NCBI GenBank assembly: GCA_037893245.1 | Contig: JBAIAA010000776.1 | Coordinates: 124,001 to 188,000, forward strand | Reading direction: 5' to 3' | DNA: 64,000 nucleotides | Source: Crossaster papposus | Taxonomy: Eukaryota; Echinodermata; Asteroidea; Velatida; Solasteridae | Part shown: piece after piece, positions 9,201 to 18,450 of the stretch | Numbering within the stretch: position 1 is the stretch's first letter | Layout: each line of letters begins with the position of its first letter | Translations under genes and position numbers: made by a program | The notes under the pieces: generated by a model | Told to the model about the DNA's origin: nothing | Seen by the model: only the letters and a program-made list of their open reading frames with translations | Database searches by the model: none

Positions 9201-12200
9201 CTTCTAGGTCTACCTCTTGGTCTACCTCTTGGTCTACCTCTTAGTCTACTTCTTGGTTTACATCTTGGTCTACCTCTTGGTTTACCTGTTGATCTACCTC
9301 TTAATTTGTCTACCTCTTAATTGGTCTACCTCTTTACGTTTAACCTTTATCTTGACGTTTAACAGGGTTTTTAATACAAGAAATTTCGTGGTTCGAGCTC
9401 ATGGTCTATATTTTTCCCAATCTTATGAAAAATATTATGAAAAAGATTATGAAAAAACTTTTGTTAAGAAATGGGACATGTTACCTTACTTAGAATCGTG
9501 TTTGTTTGTTCCTCCAAAAAGGCATTGGTAAGAATTTACCAGATGAATCAGTTTGAATACAGGGAGCAATTAACTTACAGAGTATGCGTTATTGGTGCCA
9601 CGTTTGGTATGGTGGAAGAATCCCAACCATTGTTGCAGTTGACTACCAAGTTGGCGTTCCTATAGCTACACTTACAACCAGTGGGGCATCGCTTAACATC
9701 TATAAGGATCATAAGTACAATCACAGAGGGATCACTTAAGCCAGGCCAGGTTACAAGTCAAGTCTTAAAGGAGGTCACAGGTAATGTCTTAAGCCAGGTC
9801 ACGAGTCAGCTGGCTTTAAACCAGTTCACAAGTCAGGTCCTAGCCAGGACACGAGTCAGGTCTCAAGCCAGGTCACGAATCAAGTCCTAGCCAGTTCATG
9901 AGTCAAGTCCTAGCCAGGTCACGAGTCAGGTCTTAAGCCAGTTCACGAGTCAAGTCCTAGTCAGCTTACGAGTCAGCTCTTAAGCCAGGTCACGAGTCAG
10001 GTCTTAAGCTAGGTCACGAGTCAAGTTTTAAGTCAGGTCACGAGTCAGGTTTTAAGCCAATTCACGAGTCAGGTCCTAGCCAGGTCACTAGCCAGGTCAC
10101 GAGTCAGGTCTTAAGCCAGGTCACGAGTCAGGTTTTAAACCAGTTCACGAGTCAAGTCCTAGCCAGCTCATGAGTCAGGTCCTAGCCAGGTCAAGAGTCA
10201 GGTCTTAAGCCAGGTCACGAGTCAGGTTTTAAGCCAGTTCACGAGTCAAGTCCTAGCCAGGTCACGAGTCAGGTCTTAAGCCAGGTCACGAGTCAGGTCC
10301 TAGCCGAATTGGGTCACAAAATCAGGACACGAGTCAAGTTACAAGAAAACCCTACCACACTGAATCTCGTCATCGGATTCGGGGCAATCCCCGTCCCAGT
10401 CACAAACTTTTGCCCACGCAATGCACTGCGACTGATGACGAGGGACAGCAGTGACGCCAGTTTGCAGTGTGTCGTTTTGGCTTGGGTTGGCACACTTGTA
10501 GGAACCGGGGCAGAAGATGTCGTCTGTCGCATAAAAAGAAAAACACTGTGAGGTAGTAAACCTCCCGGTATTACTCTGGTTTTATCCGACTTACTGGAGT
10601 CTAATGGTCTAAATAAGTCCGGTGCTATATAGCCAATTTTGCAGCCAGTCAGTCACCAAAATGAGCCTGATCCTTTGTTTGCCTCCTAGACCGTTGTGGC
10701 ATAGGTTTGATTCCTGCCAAAGTTCACTCACAGATTTAGTTTACAGTTCCTACCCGATTTTGTCCCAGACATTTGTGTTACTCTTTCACTACCTCATGCC
10801 CTCGAGCGCTTTGTGGGTTTAGCATCAAGGAGTACATTACAATAATGTGACAAGTTGGTTAACTAATGAAAGCTTGTGAGCTTTAATTGGCCTTTTTGTG
10901 GAATCCTTGGTTCGGCAAAAAAAAAGACAGACGGTTCAAGACAGCAGACGTACCACAGTTAAGTTCGTCTTCGTTGTATGGGCAATCCATGTAGCTATTG
11001 CATCGGGATGAATTGGTGACACAGAAACCAAAGCCGCAATGAAACTCGTCATCGCGGCACAATACTGAATAATACAAACAATTAACAAACACATCTTTAT
11101 TGTTATTATTATTATTATTTCTTTTTCGGCAATGAAACCGAGGATTCCTCAAAAGCGCCCAAGGCACTGTAGCTCGTAAGCCGGAAGAAACCAGTAGGAG
11201 GATGAACGAAATGCCAGAAACACCGGGGCGATCCCCTTCTCTTTAGCGATAAGTGTGACTGGGTTCTTTTATGTGCGTGTCCAGGTTCAAGATATACATC
11301 ATACACACACACACACGGGACCTACGGCTTTACTTCCCATCCGAAGGACGAAGCAATAGTGGTTTAATTGCCTTGCTTAAGGACACACGTGTCGACGGCC
11401 GGGACTCGAACTCACGCTCTGCGGAACAGAAAACCCAGCTCTTAACCGCTCGGCCACGACACTCCACTAACTCGTTTTGAACAGTATGGTATTTGCCTGT
11501 CGTCAGGAGACTATATAGGGATTCGAATGGTGATGCAGGGTTATGGAGTATTGGAGTGGTAAAGCGTAAGAAGGCTGCAAATCATGGGTACTCATGCAGC
11601 TAGGATGCTTGGTGATCATCGAGGCTAGTTAATTTGGTGATGTGAATCAAATCAGGTCCATGTGTTCACACGAGAATTATCCCCAGACTTTACACCAAGA
11701 GTGATACTGGATATGGGCACCAGACGTTCGGTAAAGAGTTACTGAAATGGGGAATCCTCACCAGACCAAACACAGAAAACAGCGATGATACTGGGTACTA
11801 GACTTACATTCATTCTTTTTATCGTGCAGTTTTATCAGAAGGGAGAACCCTTTCTGTCTCACGGACTGATCTGTCGTCATTTCCAACCTGAGAACTGCGA
11901 CTTCGCTGTCCCAGGTCACCGTCCGTCTCGAGACACTCTCCCCTGTGAGTCGAAAGAGCTCTTTCTTCTTGTTTCTTCCCTCTCCAAGCAAATCTACGGT
12001 CAAATAATCGTAATTTTCCTCCATGCTGAAAGCCTCTATGCGCATGGTCACCATTTCCTTCGAGTCAGATTTGATGAGCCAGGTTAAGTTGAGGTCGTTC
12101 GGGTACAGGTCGTTCTGGTAGCCAGGTGATTTCAGGATAACTGGATCTTTGAAGACGTAGATGTTTTGTTGTTTGCTTTCATCTGTTTTAAAGCAGGAGA

Positions 12201-15200
12201 AAACTGTAATTGCACTTAGAATTGCACTTATAATTTAAGGCAGAGTTGTATTCGAGTTCCTGCAAGTCCTTTCACGTGTCCTTTCACCAGTCCAGTCACA
12301 AGTCCTCTTACCAGTCCAGTCACAAGTCCTTTCACAAGTCCAGTGACTTCAGTCGTAAGTTATTTCATAAGGCCAGTCGCAAGTAACTGCTTTTAAATGA
12401 CAGTTAATGTTTAAATAGCTAGTGACCTGACTTAAAACTGAAGGACTTTTGTGGTGGACTTACAGGGACATCCATGTACTCGAATACAACTCTGAATAAT
12501 GAAACACTATTAGACACACGACAGGCGTATATAAACAACAAAACATCGGAAGAAACTTAAATTATGAATGAATTTCACATGGTTTACCGCAGTTAGATTT
12601 GTCCGATCTGTCTGGACATATTGGAAAAACCTCGCAGGTGTCATTCAGCGACAGACAAATCAAACCGGATGATGCATCCTGACATGCAAATTCTTCATCT
12701 TGTCGGCAAGAAACTGCAGCAAAGACAGAAATGTAAAAAATCTGCAGTCGATTTTTCAATCTTCACACGTTACTCCGGTAAAATGCACATACGGAAAATA
12801 TACAGTTTTAACGACTATAGTGTTTAAAGGTAGTATACACCATTGGTCATTGCTTGAGTTATCATGAATGAGTAGATTTGGGGGGTTGTATTTATAGTAA
12901 ATATCGTTTAACTGAGCTCTCAGAAGTTTTAGAATCATGGATGCCGAGAAAAGCACGAAAAACAGCGGGTTTTTTCAACCGGCGTCGAGCAGTTATTTTT
13001 ATGTTATTTTTGTTTTTTTCGGCGATCGCGAATTTTTCATTATAAAATTCTATTTTTCGGAATAATTACAGGATATCTAACGCAATCATTTTGCTGGATG
13101 CCCAGAATCAACATTTACTTTCAGATGAGTAAGATATTTCTTAATAATTCGGTAGTAAATATTTTTGATATCTGCAAGTTCGGGCGGTCTGTTCTTGACA
13201 CGCGTCAATGTTCTTGCAAAACCCTGGTGGATAGGTGGTGTGTGTTCTTGTTCCGAGTGCAATGTTCACGGGTCGCGTTCCCGCCGTTCGAGCGTAAGAA
13301 CAGAGTTTGCGTGTCAAGAACAGACCGCCCGAACTCGGCCATAATGTTCATGGTACAAGCTAATTTCAAATTTATTACAGTTCCCGTAAGTTATGAGAAG
13401 CTTTGCTGTTAAGGTACTCGAGTCTAAACCTATTTTACCCTTGACAGAGTTTCGAGCGCTGCTACCAACCTTTAAAAAATCTCAAAGAGTAATTTTGTTT
13501 CTTCTAAATCCTTGTCCAAAATGTTGTTTTTTTAAATCACTAGTATACCAATTTTCTTGAATTCCATTCGTAATATTTAGGTGTACTTGTGTAAATCCTT
13601 CGAACGACATAAGTTTCGTGAAATCAACTGCACAACTCGGGAGGAGGTTAATTATCTTTATAAATTGCCACTTACCTTCATCAGATGTTTTTTGTGAGAT
13701 CGTTACTTTAAATCCCTTACTGGTTTCTGAATCATCGCTATTAAACTCGATCCATGCTCTATGATTATTGGAGAAGACGGTTAGACTAGTCAGAAAACCG
13801 CTAAAACTGCCTATAATTGAGTCGCCTTCGTGGCCATTGCCAATGGTTACGATGTCGTATTCGTACTCCGTATCGAACACGGAGAAGTTAAAGGCTATCG
13901 AAGAGCCTACATCGGCCGTGATGAACCAAACGCAGGCGGCATTGTCGGGATAGTTGTCTGGGTAATTCTCCGAATGCAGTGTTACCGAAGTATGTGTTGA
14001 GTTGACAGTGATGTTGCTTTTTCCACACGGAACTGTGCAAGAAAATTAAAACAGTAAACTAGAAAAAAAGTTCGTGTAAAACTAAACAAAAACGTTATTA
14101 CTGTGCCCTAAATCTGGACAATTTGTTTTAATGATCCATGACAATATGCCGAAAGATCGGTTACCACGCGAATGCGATGCGAATTTGACGTCACGAAGCA
14201 TTCGCTGCGAACATTCACTGGAGTTGAAAATGTGTTCAACTTGTGTGAAAATCGCAGCGCGAAAACAGGCGGTAACGTCACAAATACGCGTTCGCCTTTG
14301 CCTTTGCGCCGAGCACAAACCGACCTTTAAACAGAAGCTGCAAATGTAAATTATGCTTACGGCAAAGAAATTCATCCGGTTTCTCTGGGCATGGGAAGTT
14401 AACGCAGGTATCCCTTGCAGCCAAACATACAAGGCCAAACGATGCATTGCGACAAACAAACTCATTTTGTCCGCAAGAAACTACAACAAAAAGAAAGCGT
14501 AGAATGTAAAGTTTTGCAGTCAATGCTTAAAATTTCACATAATAATACATAACACATTACTCCTATTCATACTTCGTTGTTAGTTATTTCCTTTGATCTC
14601 CACCCTGGACCCCCTTCCTTGTGGTTTTACCCCTTCTGTTTTTGTTCCTACCCTGCCTTTGATCCTACCCACACTGACCTCGCCCTTTAATCCCTCAGCC
14701 TAATCCTCCTTTTGTTGTTTGTTCCATTGAACTCTGTGCTTTTTCGTTTGTGTTTCTTCAGCATCCATGATGTGCATCATGCTGTATGTTGCCCTATATA
14801 TGTTCGTTTCTTGTACACAGCCATTTAGTCTCTGAAGAAGATCTTTTTAAGATCGAAATATTAGGCCCTCTTAACTTATTTGATATGCATATATTTTGTT
14901 ATACTCTGTTTGGGGGACACAATCATTTCTCTGGTCTGGTTGTAAACGGCTGATGTTTACATTCTATCACTATAGGCCAGAGGTAGAATGGTTGAAAGTT
15001 GCCAATGTGCAGGCCAGTTAGACCGGCTAGAAAGTAAAGAACTTATAGATTGGTAGACACATGAACGGGGCTTGGCTAGATGCCTAGATTGTCCATGGTC
15101 GGCCTAAAGCTTAAACTGGGGGTGGATGGAGGAAGGGGGGGGGGGGGGGGTTTCAATTGAGGATTATATGGTGTTTGAGTGGAATTAAGTGGCCCAAAGG

Positions 15201-18200
15201 TGTTTAATTGTTTGTTTTTTTAATTTGCCTTTTGGAAACTCTTCTTCCATGGTTGCACAAAGCAGTGGTCATTCTTGTCTAAAATGTTTGAAATTATACT
15301 CATCACAAAAAGTATCGAGACACTTAAAAATGAGCCAATAATTAAGCAGAAGCAGAAAACAGGACCTGATCATTCAAAACAATAATGCAAACCTGCTTCT
15401 AAAGGGATGATTGTCACTTTTGAAACTGGACCTACGACCATTGAAATGACAATAACTCCGCTCCGCAACATCGTAAGTTGCGGTAAGTTATCTCAACAAT
15501 CGAGGTGTCAAAATACGCAGAACACAATTATGCACTGGGTTATTTGCTTCGATTAATCCATAGGCCTACCCTTTCGGGCCGTTATTTATTGGCTCATTTT
15601 TAGGTGTCTCAGTACTTTTTGTGAGGAGTTGATTTAAAACACCGAACAGCATACAAATTTTCATGAAATCATTCATAATCATATATTGCGCAAAGACAAC
15701 TTGTGTAAATCCTTCTACGACATATTTCCAACCGCACTCCAGGAGAAGTTACGGTAAATTATCTTTGAGAATTGACACTCACATCCGGGTGTTTCTTGTG
15801 TGATCGTTACTTCAAATCCCATTTTGGGTACTGAATTATCGCTCATAAACTGGATCCATGCTGTGTGGTCATTGGAGAAGACGGTTGGAGGCGTCAGGGT
15901 ACCACTGAGACGGCCTATAAAAATAGAGTCGTCATCGGAGGGCGCATGACCGTTGCCTATGGTTACCGTGTCGTATTCTTCCTCCGTATCGAACTCAGAG
16001 AACCGGAAGGCTATCGAAGAACCTACATTGGCCGTGATGAACCAAACGCAGTAGGCATTGTCGGGATAGTTGTCTGGGTAATTCTCCGAATGCAGTGTTA
16101 CAGAAGTGTGTGTTGAGTTGACAGTGATGTTGCTTTTTCCACCCGAAACTGTGCAAGAAAATTAAAAAAAGGTAATGAAAATAACTCCGCTCCGCAACAT
16201 CGTATCTCAACAATCGAGGTGTCAAAATAAGCAGAACAAAATTATGCACTGGGTTATTTGCTTCGATTAATCCATACCCTGTCGGGCCGTTAATTATTGG
16301 CTCATTTTTAAGTGTCTCAATACTTTTTGTGATGAGTTGATTTAAAACACTGGACAGCATACACATTTTTATGAAATCATTCATAATCATATATTGCGCA
16401 AAGACAACTTGTGCCAATCCTTCTAACGACATATTAAAGTTTCAACCGCACAACTCCAAGAGACGTTACGGTAAGTTATCTTTGAGAATTGACACTCACA
16501 TCCGGGTATTTCTTGTGTGATCGTTACTTCAAATCCCATTCCGGGTACTGAATTATCGCTCATAAACTGGATCCATGCTGTGTGGTCATTGGAGAAGACG
16601 GTTGGAGGCGTCAGGGTACCACTGAGACGGCCTATAATAGAGTCGTCATCGGAGGGCGCATGACCGTTGCCTATGGTTACCGTGTCGTATTCTTCCTCCG
16701 TATCGAACTCAGAGAACCGAAAGGCTAACGAAGAGCCTACCTCTGCCGTGATGAACCAAACGCAGGCGGCATTATCGGGATAGTAGTCTGGGTAATTCTC
16801 CGAATGCAGTGTTACAGAAGTGTGTGTTGAGTTGACAGTGATGTTGCTTTTTCCACACGGAACTGTGCAAGAAAATGAAAAAAAGTGAATGACAATAACT
16901 CCACTCTGCAACATCGTATCTCAACAATCGAGATGTCAAAATACGCAGAACAAAATTATGCACATGGGTTATTTGCTTCGATTAATCCATACCCTTTCGG
17001 GCCGTTAATTGGTGGATCATTAATTTTGTAAGTGTCTCGATACTTTTTGTGAAGAGTTGATTTAAAACACTGGAAACAGCATACACATTTTCATGAAATC
17101 ATTCATAATCATTATATTGCGCAAAGACAACTTGTGTCAATCCTTCTAACGACATATTAAAGTTTCAACCGCACAACTCTAGGAGACGTTACGGTAAGTT
17201 ATCTTTGAGAATTGCACACTCACATCTGGGTCTTTCTTGTGTGATCGTTACTTCAAATCCCATTTTGGGTACTGAATTATCGCTCATAAACTGGATCCAT
17301 GCTGTGTGGTCATTGGAGAAGACGGTTGGACGCGTCAGGGTACCACTGAGACGGTCTATAATAGAGTCGTCATCGGAGGGCGCATGACCGTTGCCTATGG
17401 TTACCGTGTCGTAAATGTCCTCCGTATCGAACTCGGAGAACCGGAAGGCTATCGAAGAGCCTACATCGGCCGTGATGATCCAAACGCAGTTGGCATTATT
17501 GGGATAGTAATCTGGGTAGTTCGTCGAAGTCAGTGTTATTGGGGAGGTCGTTGTTGAGTTGTTGAGAATGATGTTGCTATCTTCACACGAAACTGTAAAT
17601 AATAATAAAAATTATAATAAAACCGAAATTGAGGAAAAAACTTAGGCAAAACCAAATAAATATTACTAAGGAAATAACTAGTATAGTTTCAAACAAGCAG
17701 TTTAAAACTGGTGAACATTAATGACCCGACCGAATGCGAGGGGTATTTTCCACGCCCACCCGTTTTAAAATGTATCTGTTTTAATACACTAAAAAAATAA
17801 AGAAATACAATTTTAACCAGTTTGGCTGCAGTAGGATGTAATGACATCGCAGTTATGTGGAGTAATGCTTCATGAATCACCAATAAAACACTAACATTAA
17901 AGTGATAACCTCATTAGTTTGTTCGTACATTATCCAACAGCCCGTCCCCAGAGGGCGCCATTAAAGATAAATCTCCAACAGTGGCACGTTTAATGCTGCG
18001 TTCCAATCGCGTCGTGTTTATCGTGTTTACCGTGAATTTCTCCATGTTCACGAGTAGGTTGCATTCCAAACGCTACTCACCAAGCAAGACGCACGCGCAC
18101 AGTCGAGTTAGTTGTGCGGTAAGCACATTTTCCCGCACGAGAACCCGCACGTGAACAAGCATGCGCGAGTATCCCATTTGGTTATTATGAAGTCGTGAAC

Positions 18201-18450
18201 ATGGAGAAAAAATACCCACCTCGAGTTTACCACTGGTGAACACGAGTTACCAGGCGATTATAACGCCATTATACGACTCGTGAACTCGTGAACACGATAA
18301 ACACGACGCGATTGGAATGCAGCATTAGCCATTTTTGGGGTCGTTTCCGAATCAAATGAAGCCGAACCTACCATTGCAGAATGCTCCGTCTACCAGGATG
18401 AACAGAAGAAAAATGCGCCATTCAAGATGGATTCCCCACCCGGCCTGCAT
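5024..18450 (-). CDS. CUB/LDLa/LRR-ectodomain rhodopsin-family receptor (GRL101- or relaxin-receptor-like), 17 exons
   Basis: This is a complete receptor gene by hand-assembled exons: 18372-18450, 17224-17592, 16500-16862, 15783-16148, 14361-14480, 13676-14032, 12588-12713, 11808-12182, 10954-11064, 10343-10523, 9579-9665, 8424-8495, 7654-7725, 7293-7364, 6672-6743, 6337-6420, 5024-6230. They sum to 4,113 bp (about 1,370 residues). Order: signal peptide, CUB x3, LDLa, CUB, LDLa, CUB-like, LDLa x2, LRR N-cap, five LRRs, Cys-rich LRR C-cap, seven membrane segments. The LDLa-LRR-7TM core is that of leucine-rich-repeat GPCRs such as snail GRL101 and relaxin receptors; added CUB domains are unusual. 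Role: surface signalling, ligand unknown. Weak point: the donor of exon 10343-10523 is a GTAACT chosen for phase, because the stronger GTAGGG at 10354-10355 breaks the frame. Confidence 0.85.
6337..9665 (-). CDS. receptor leucine-rich-repeat exons (N-cap plus five LRRs)
   Basis: Each LRR is on its own exon with clean GT-AG borders in phase 2. Exon 9579-9665 is the N-cap (VVNCNNGW then IPNVAP). Exons 8424-8495, 7654-7725, 7293-7364 and 6672-6743 are exactly 72 bp, one 24-residue repeat each; 6337-6420 is 84 bp. Examples: LDPGMFKAMSYLKVL, LQKHTFDGLGNLLSL, IKTKAFSGLGKLKTL and IENDAFEGLNGVTEL. Exon-per-repeat structure with 72 bp units is characteristic of LGR genes. Five repeats is few compared with glycoprotein-hormone or relaxin receptors, so the ligand-binding arc would be short. 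Exons lost in the repeats near 8,690-9,340 cannot be excluded. Confidence 0.85.
8066..8232. mobile_element. MITE family B copy (AGTCGAGTCC...CAAGTCC type), diverged
   Basis: Inverted ends AGAGTTGTATTCAAG and its complement at 8227, with internal AAGTCC/GGACTT runs. Diverged copy of the family seen cleanly at 31302-31546. Confidence 0.75.
8690..9345. repeat. 12 bp minisatellite in receptor intron
   Basis: More than 50 copies of GGTCTACCTCTT and variants (GGTCTACTTCTT, GATCTACTTCTT, GGTCTACGTCTT). Higher-order blocks of GTCTACGTCTTGATCTACTT recur every ~48 bp between 9,000 and 9,180. It lies between the LRR cap exon and the first LRR exon. Confidence 0.95.
9735..10312. repeat. ~24 bp minisatellite in receptor intron
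   Basis: About 24 imperfect copies of a unit built from GGTCACGAGTCAGGTC, TTAAGCCA and CCTAGCCA. It occupies the intron between the last LDLa exon and the LRR cap, next to the uncertain donor. Confidence 0.93.
10343..10523 (-). CDS. receptor LDLa exon nearest the LRRs
   Basis: An LDL-receptor class A module: CPGSYKCAN, a ~25-residue insertion, then QCIAWAKVCDWDGDCPESDD and EIQC. The acidic Ca-binding cluster (D-W-D-G-D-C-x-x-S-D-D-E) is intact. It enters in phase 1. To join the LRR cap in frame it must end in phase 2, which a GTAACT donor at 10341-10342 allows. Ending at the stronger GTAGGG would give a stop in the next exon. An unseen exon in the 9,735-10,310 repeat is the alternative. Confidence 0.7.
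10954..11064 (-). CDS. receptor LDLa exon
   Basis: A compact LDLa module: LCRDDEFHCGFGFC, RCNSYMDCPYNEDELNC. It is 111 bp, phase 1 at both ends, with the six Cys and the acidic D/E cluster present. It is bordered by TTATTCAG and GTACGT. Confidence 0.88.
11095..11466 (-). mobile_element. tRNA-derived SINE
   Basis: On the minus strand the head starts GTCGTGGCCGAGCGGTTAAG (A box TGGCCGAGCGG) and has a B box GAGTTCGAGTCCC about 40 bp later, as in Ser/Leu tRNAs. A body of about 270 bp follows with CTTCGTCCTTCGGATGGGA, and the element ends in an AAT-repeat tail (11101-11120). This head-body-microsatellite-tail order is that of a pol III SINE. It is inserted in the receptor intron between an LDLa and the CUB-like exon, in the same orientation as the gene. 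Confidence 0.85.
11808..12182 (-). CDS. receptor divergent CUB-like exon without the usual cysteines
   Basis: At 375 bp and phase 1-1 it has CUB length and layout: ILKSPGYQNDLYPNDLNLTW corresponds to the SPNYP-type strand, then ENYDYLTVDL and a final RQKGFSLLIKL strand. Both Cys of the first CUB disulfide are absent together, which suggests loss of that bond rather than decay. The reading frame is open and the splice sites are good. The module call is by shape and context; it is more diverged than the four other CUBs. Confidence 0.72.
12240..12501. mobile_element. MITE family B copy, diverged
   Basis: Inverted termini CAGAGTTGTATTCGAG and CTCGAATACAACTCTG enclose repeated CAAGTCC/CAGTCC motifs. 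It is in the receptor intron directly upstream of the CUB-like exon. Confidence 0.82.
12588..12713 (-). CDS. receptor LDLa exon
   Basis: LDLa module VSCRQDEEFACQDAS, LICLSLNDTCEVFPICPD, RSDKSNC; 126 bp, symmetric phase 1. The acidic pair before the last Cys is D-K-S rather than the usual S-D-E, so calcium binding may be weaker. It closely resembles the 14361-14480 module. Confidence 0.83.
12826..13176. mobile_element. MITE family C copy, interrupted by another MITE
   Basis: It starts AAGGTAGTATACACCATTGG and runs through TTTAGAATCATGGATGCC to GATATCTGCAAG, the same order as the copies at 34254-34636 (reverse) and 52735-53120. The far terminus is missing where the 13177-13338 element begins. 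Confidence 0.8.
13177..13338. mobile_element. short palindromic MITE (family D)
   Basis: Inverted termini of about 26 bp (TTCGGGCGGTCTGTTCTTGA and its complement at 13310-13333) enclose a ~110 bp GC-rich interior. It is nested at the end of a family C element. Confidence 0.85.
13676..14032 (-). CDS. receptor CUB exon (CUB 4 from the N-terminus)
   Basis: CUB domain starting PCGKSNITVNSTHTS, with ENYPDNYPDNAACVWFITAD, FDTEYEYDIVTIGNG and a closing GFKVTISQK strand. The Asp/Tyr residues of a Ca-binding CUB (E-Y-D in EYDIV) are present. It is 357 bp, phase 1-1. It is close in sequence to the three upstream CUB exons but separated from them by an LDLa exon. Confidence 0.92.
14361..14480 (-). CDS. 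receptor LDLa exon
   Basis: LDLa module VSCGQNEFVCRNAS, LVCLAARDTCVNFPCPE, KPDEFLC; 120 bp, phase 1-1, flanked by TTGTAG and GTAAGC. It sits between CUB 3 and CUB 4. Similar spacing of Cys to the 12588-12713 exon suggests an old pair duplication (LDLa + CUB). Confidence 0.83.
14765..14885 (+). mobile_element. dispersed retroelement-type fragment, copy 1
   Basis: About 120 bp from ATGCTGTATGTTGCCCTATA to CCCTCTTAACTTATTTGAT, closely matched at 47085-47205. It contains CTGAAGA, a 6 bp stem pair GATCTT/AAGATC and GAAA. This resembles the untranslated ends of Penelope-like elements, by memory of the motif only. Confidence 0.6.
15293..15633. mobile_element. MITE family E in the CUB duplication
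   Basis: Inverted termini CACAAAAAGTATCGAGACAC and GTGTCTCAGTACTTTTTGTG bound a ~340 bp element whose interior includes ACTCCGCTCCGCAACATCGT. Its right half is carried in the introns at 16160-16345 and 16880-17060, so it was present before the CUB exons were duplicated. Confidence 0.78.
15783..16148 (-). CDS. receptor CUB exon (CUB 3), first Cys replaced by Gly
   Basis: CUB domain nearly identical to the neighbour at 16500-16862. It starts VSGGKSN where the others have V/L-P-C-G, so the first conserved Cys is Gly, while its partner in YCVWFITA is kept. That leaves an unpaired Cys. It also has a two-codon insertion giving DDDSIFIG. It is 366 bp, phase 1-1, with GTGAGT donor. Confidence 0.9.
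16500..16862 (-). CDS. receptor CUB exon (CUB 2)
   Basis: CUB domain VPCGKSN, ENYPDYYPDNAACVWFITAE, FDTEEEYDTVTIGNG, GFEVTITQ; 363 bp, phase 1-1. The flanking introns (16149-16499 and 16863-17223) are near copies of each other, so this exon belongs to a recent ~715-730 bp tandem duplication. Confidence 0.92.
17224..17592 (-). CDS. receptor CUB exon (CUB 1, N-terminal)
   Basis: CUB domain VSCEDSNIILNN, TNYPDYYPNNANCVWIITAD, FDTEDIYDTVTIGNG, GFEVTITQ; 369 bp, phase 1-1. Its first third is more diverged than CUB 2 and CUB 3 while its last two thirds are nearly identical to them. It joins the signal-peptide exon in phase 1. Confidence 0.9.
17992..18327. mobile_element. palindromic MITE (family F)
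   Basis: Perfect or near-perfect inverted termini of about 35 bp (CATTCCAATCGCGTCGTG core, with TTTATCGTGTT) at each end, 336 bp in all, AT/CG-balanced interior and no coding capacity. It lies in the first receptor intron... between the CUB 1 exon and the signal-peptide exon. Confidence 0.88.
18372..18450 (-). CDS. receptor first coding exon with signal peptide
   Basis: The ATG at 18450 opens a 26-residue leader with a hydrophobic core (RIFLLFILVDGAFC) and ends in phase 1 at TG|GTAGGT. Phase 1 is what the CUB exons need. The start is chosen because it is the only upstream open leader with a fitting donor. A non-coding exon may lie further right. Confidence 0.75.

Noticed and set aside
8696..9320. 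Long Leu/Val/Tyr-rich frames resembling membrane proteins
   Set aside because: They come from the 12 bp minisatellite GGTCTACCTCTT read in different frames.
11395..11466. A functional tRNA gene (Ser or Leu type)
   Set aside because: A and B boxes are present but the anticodon arm and acceptor stem do not fold properly; the body and tail show that it is a SINE head.
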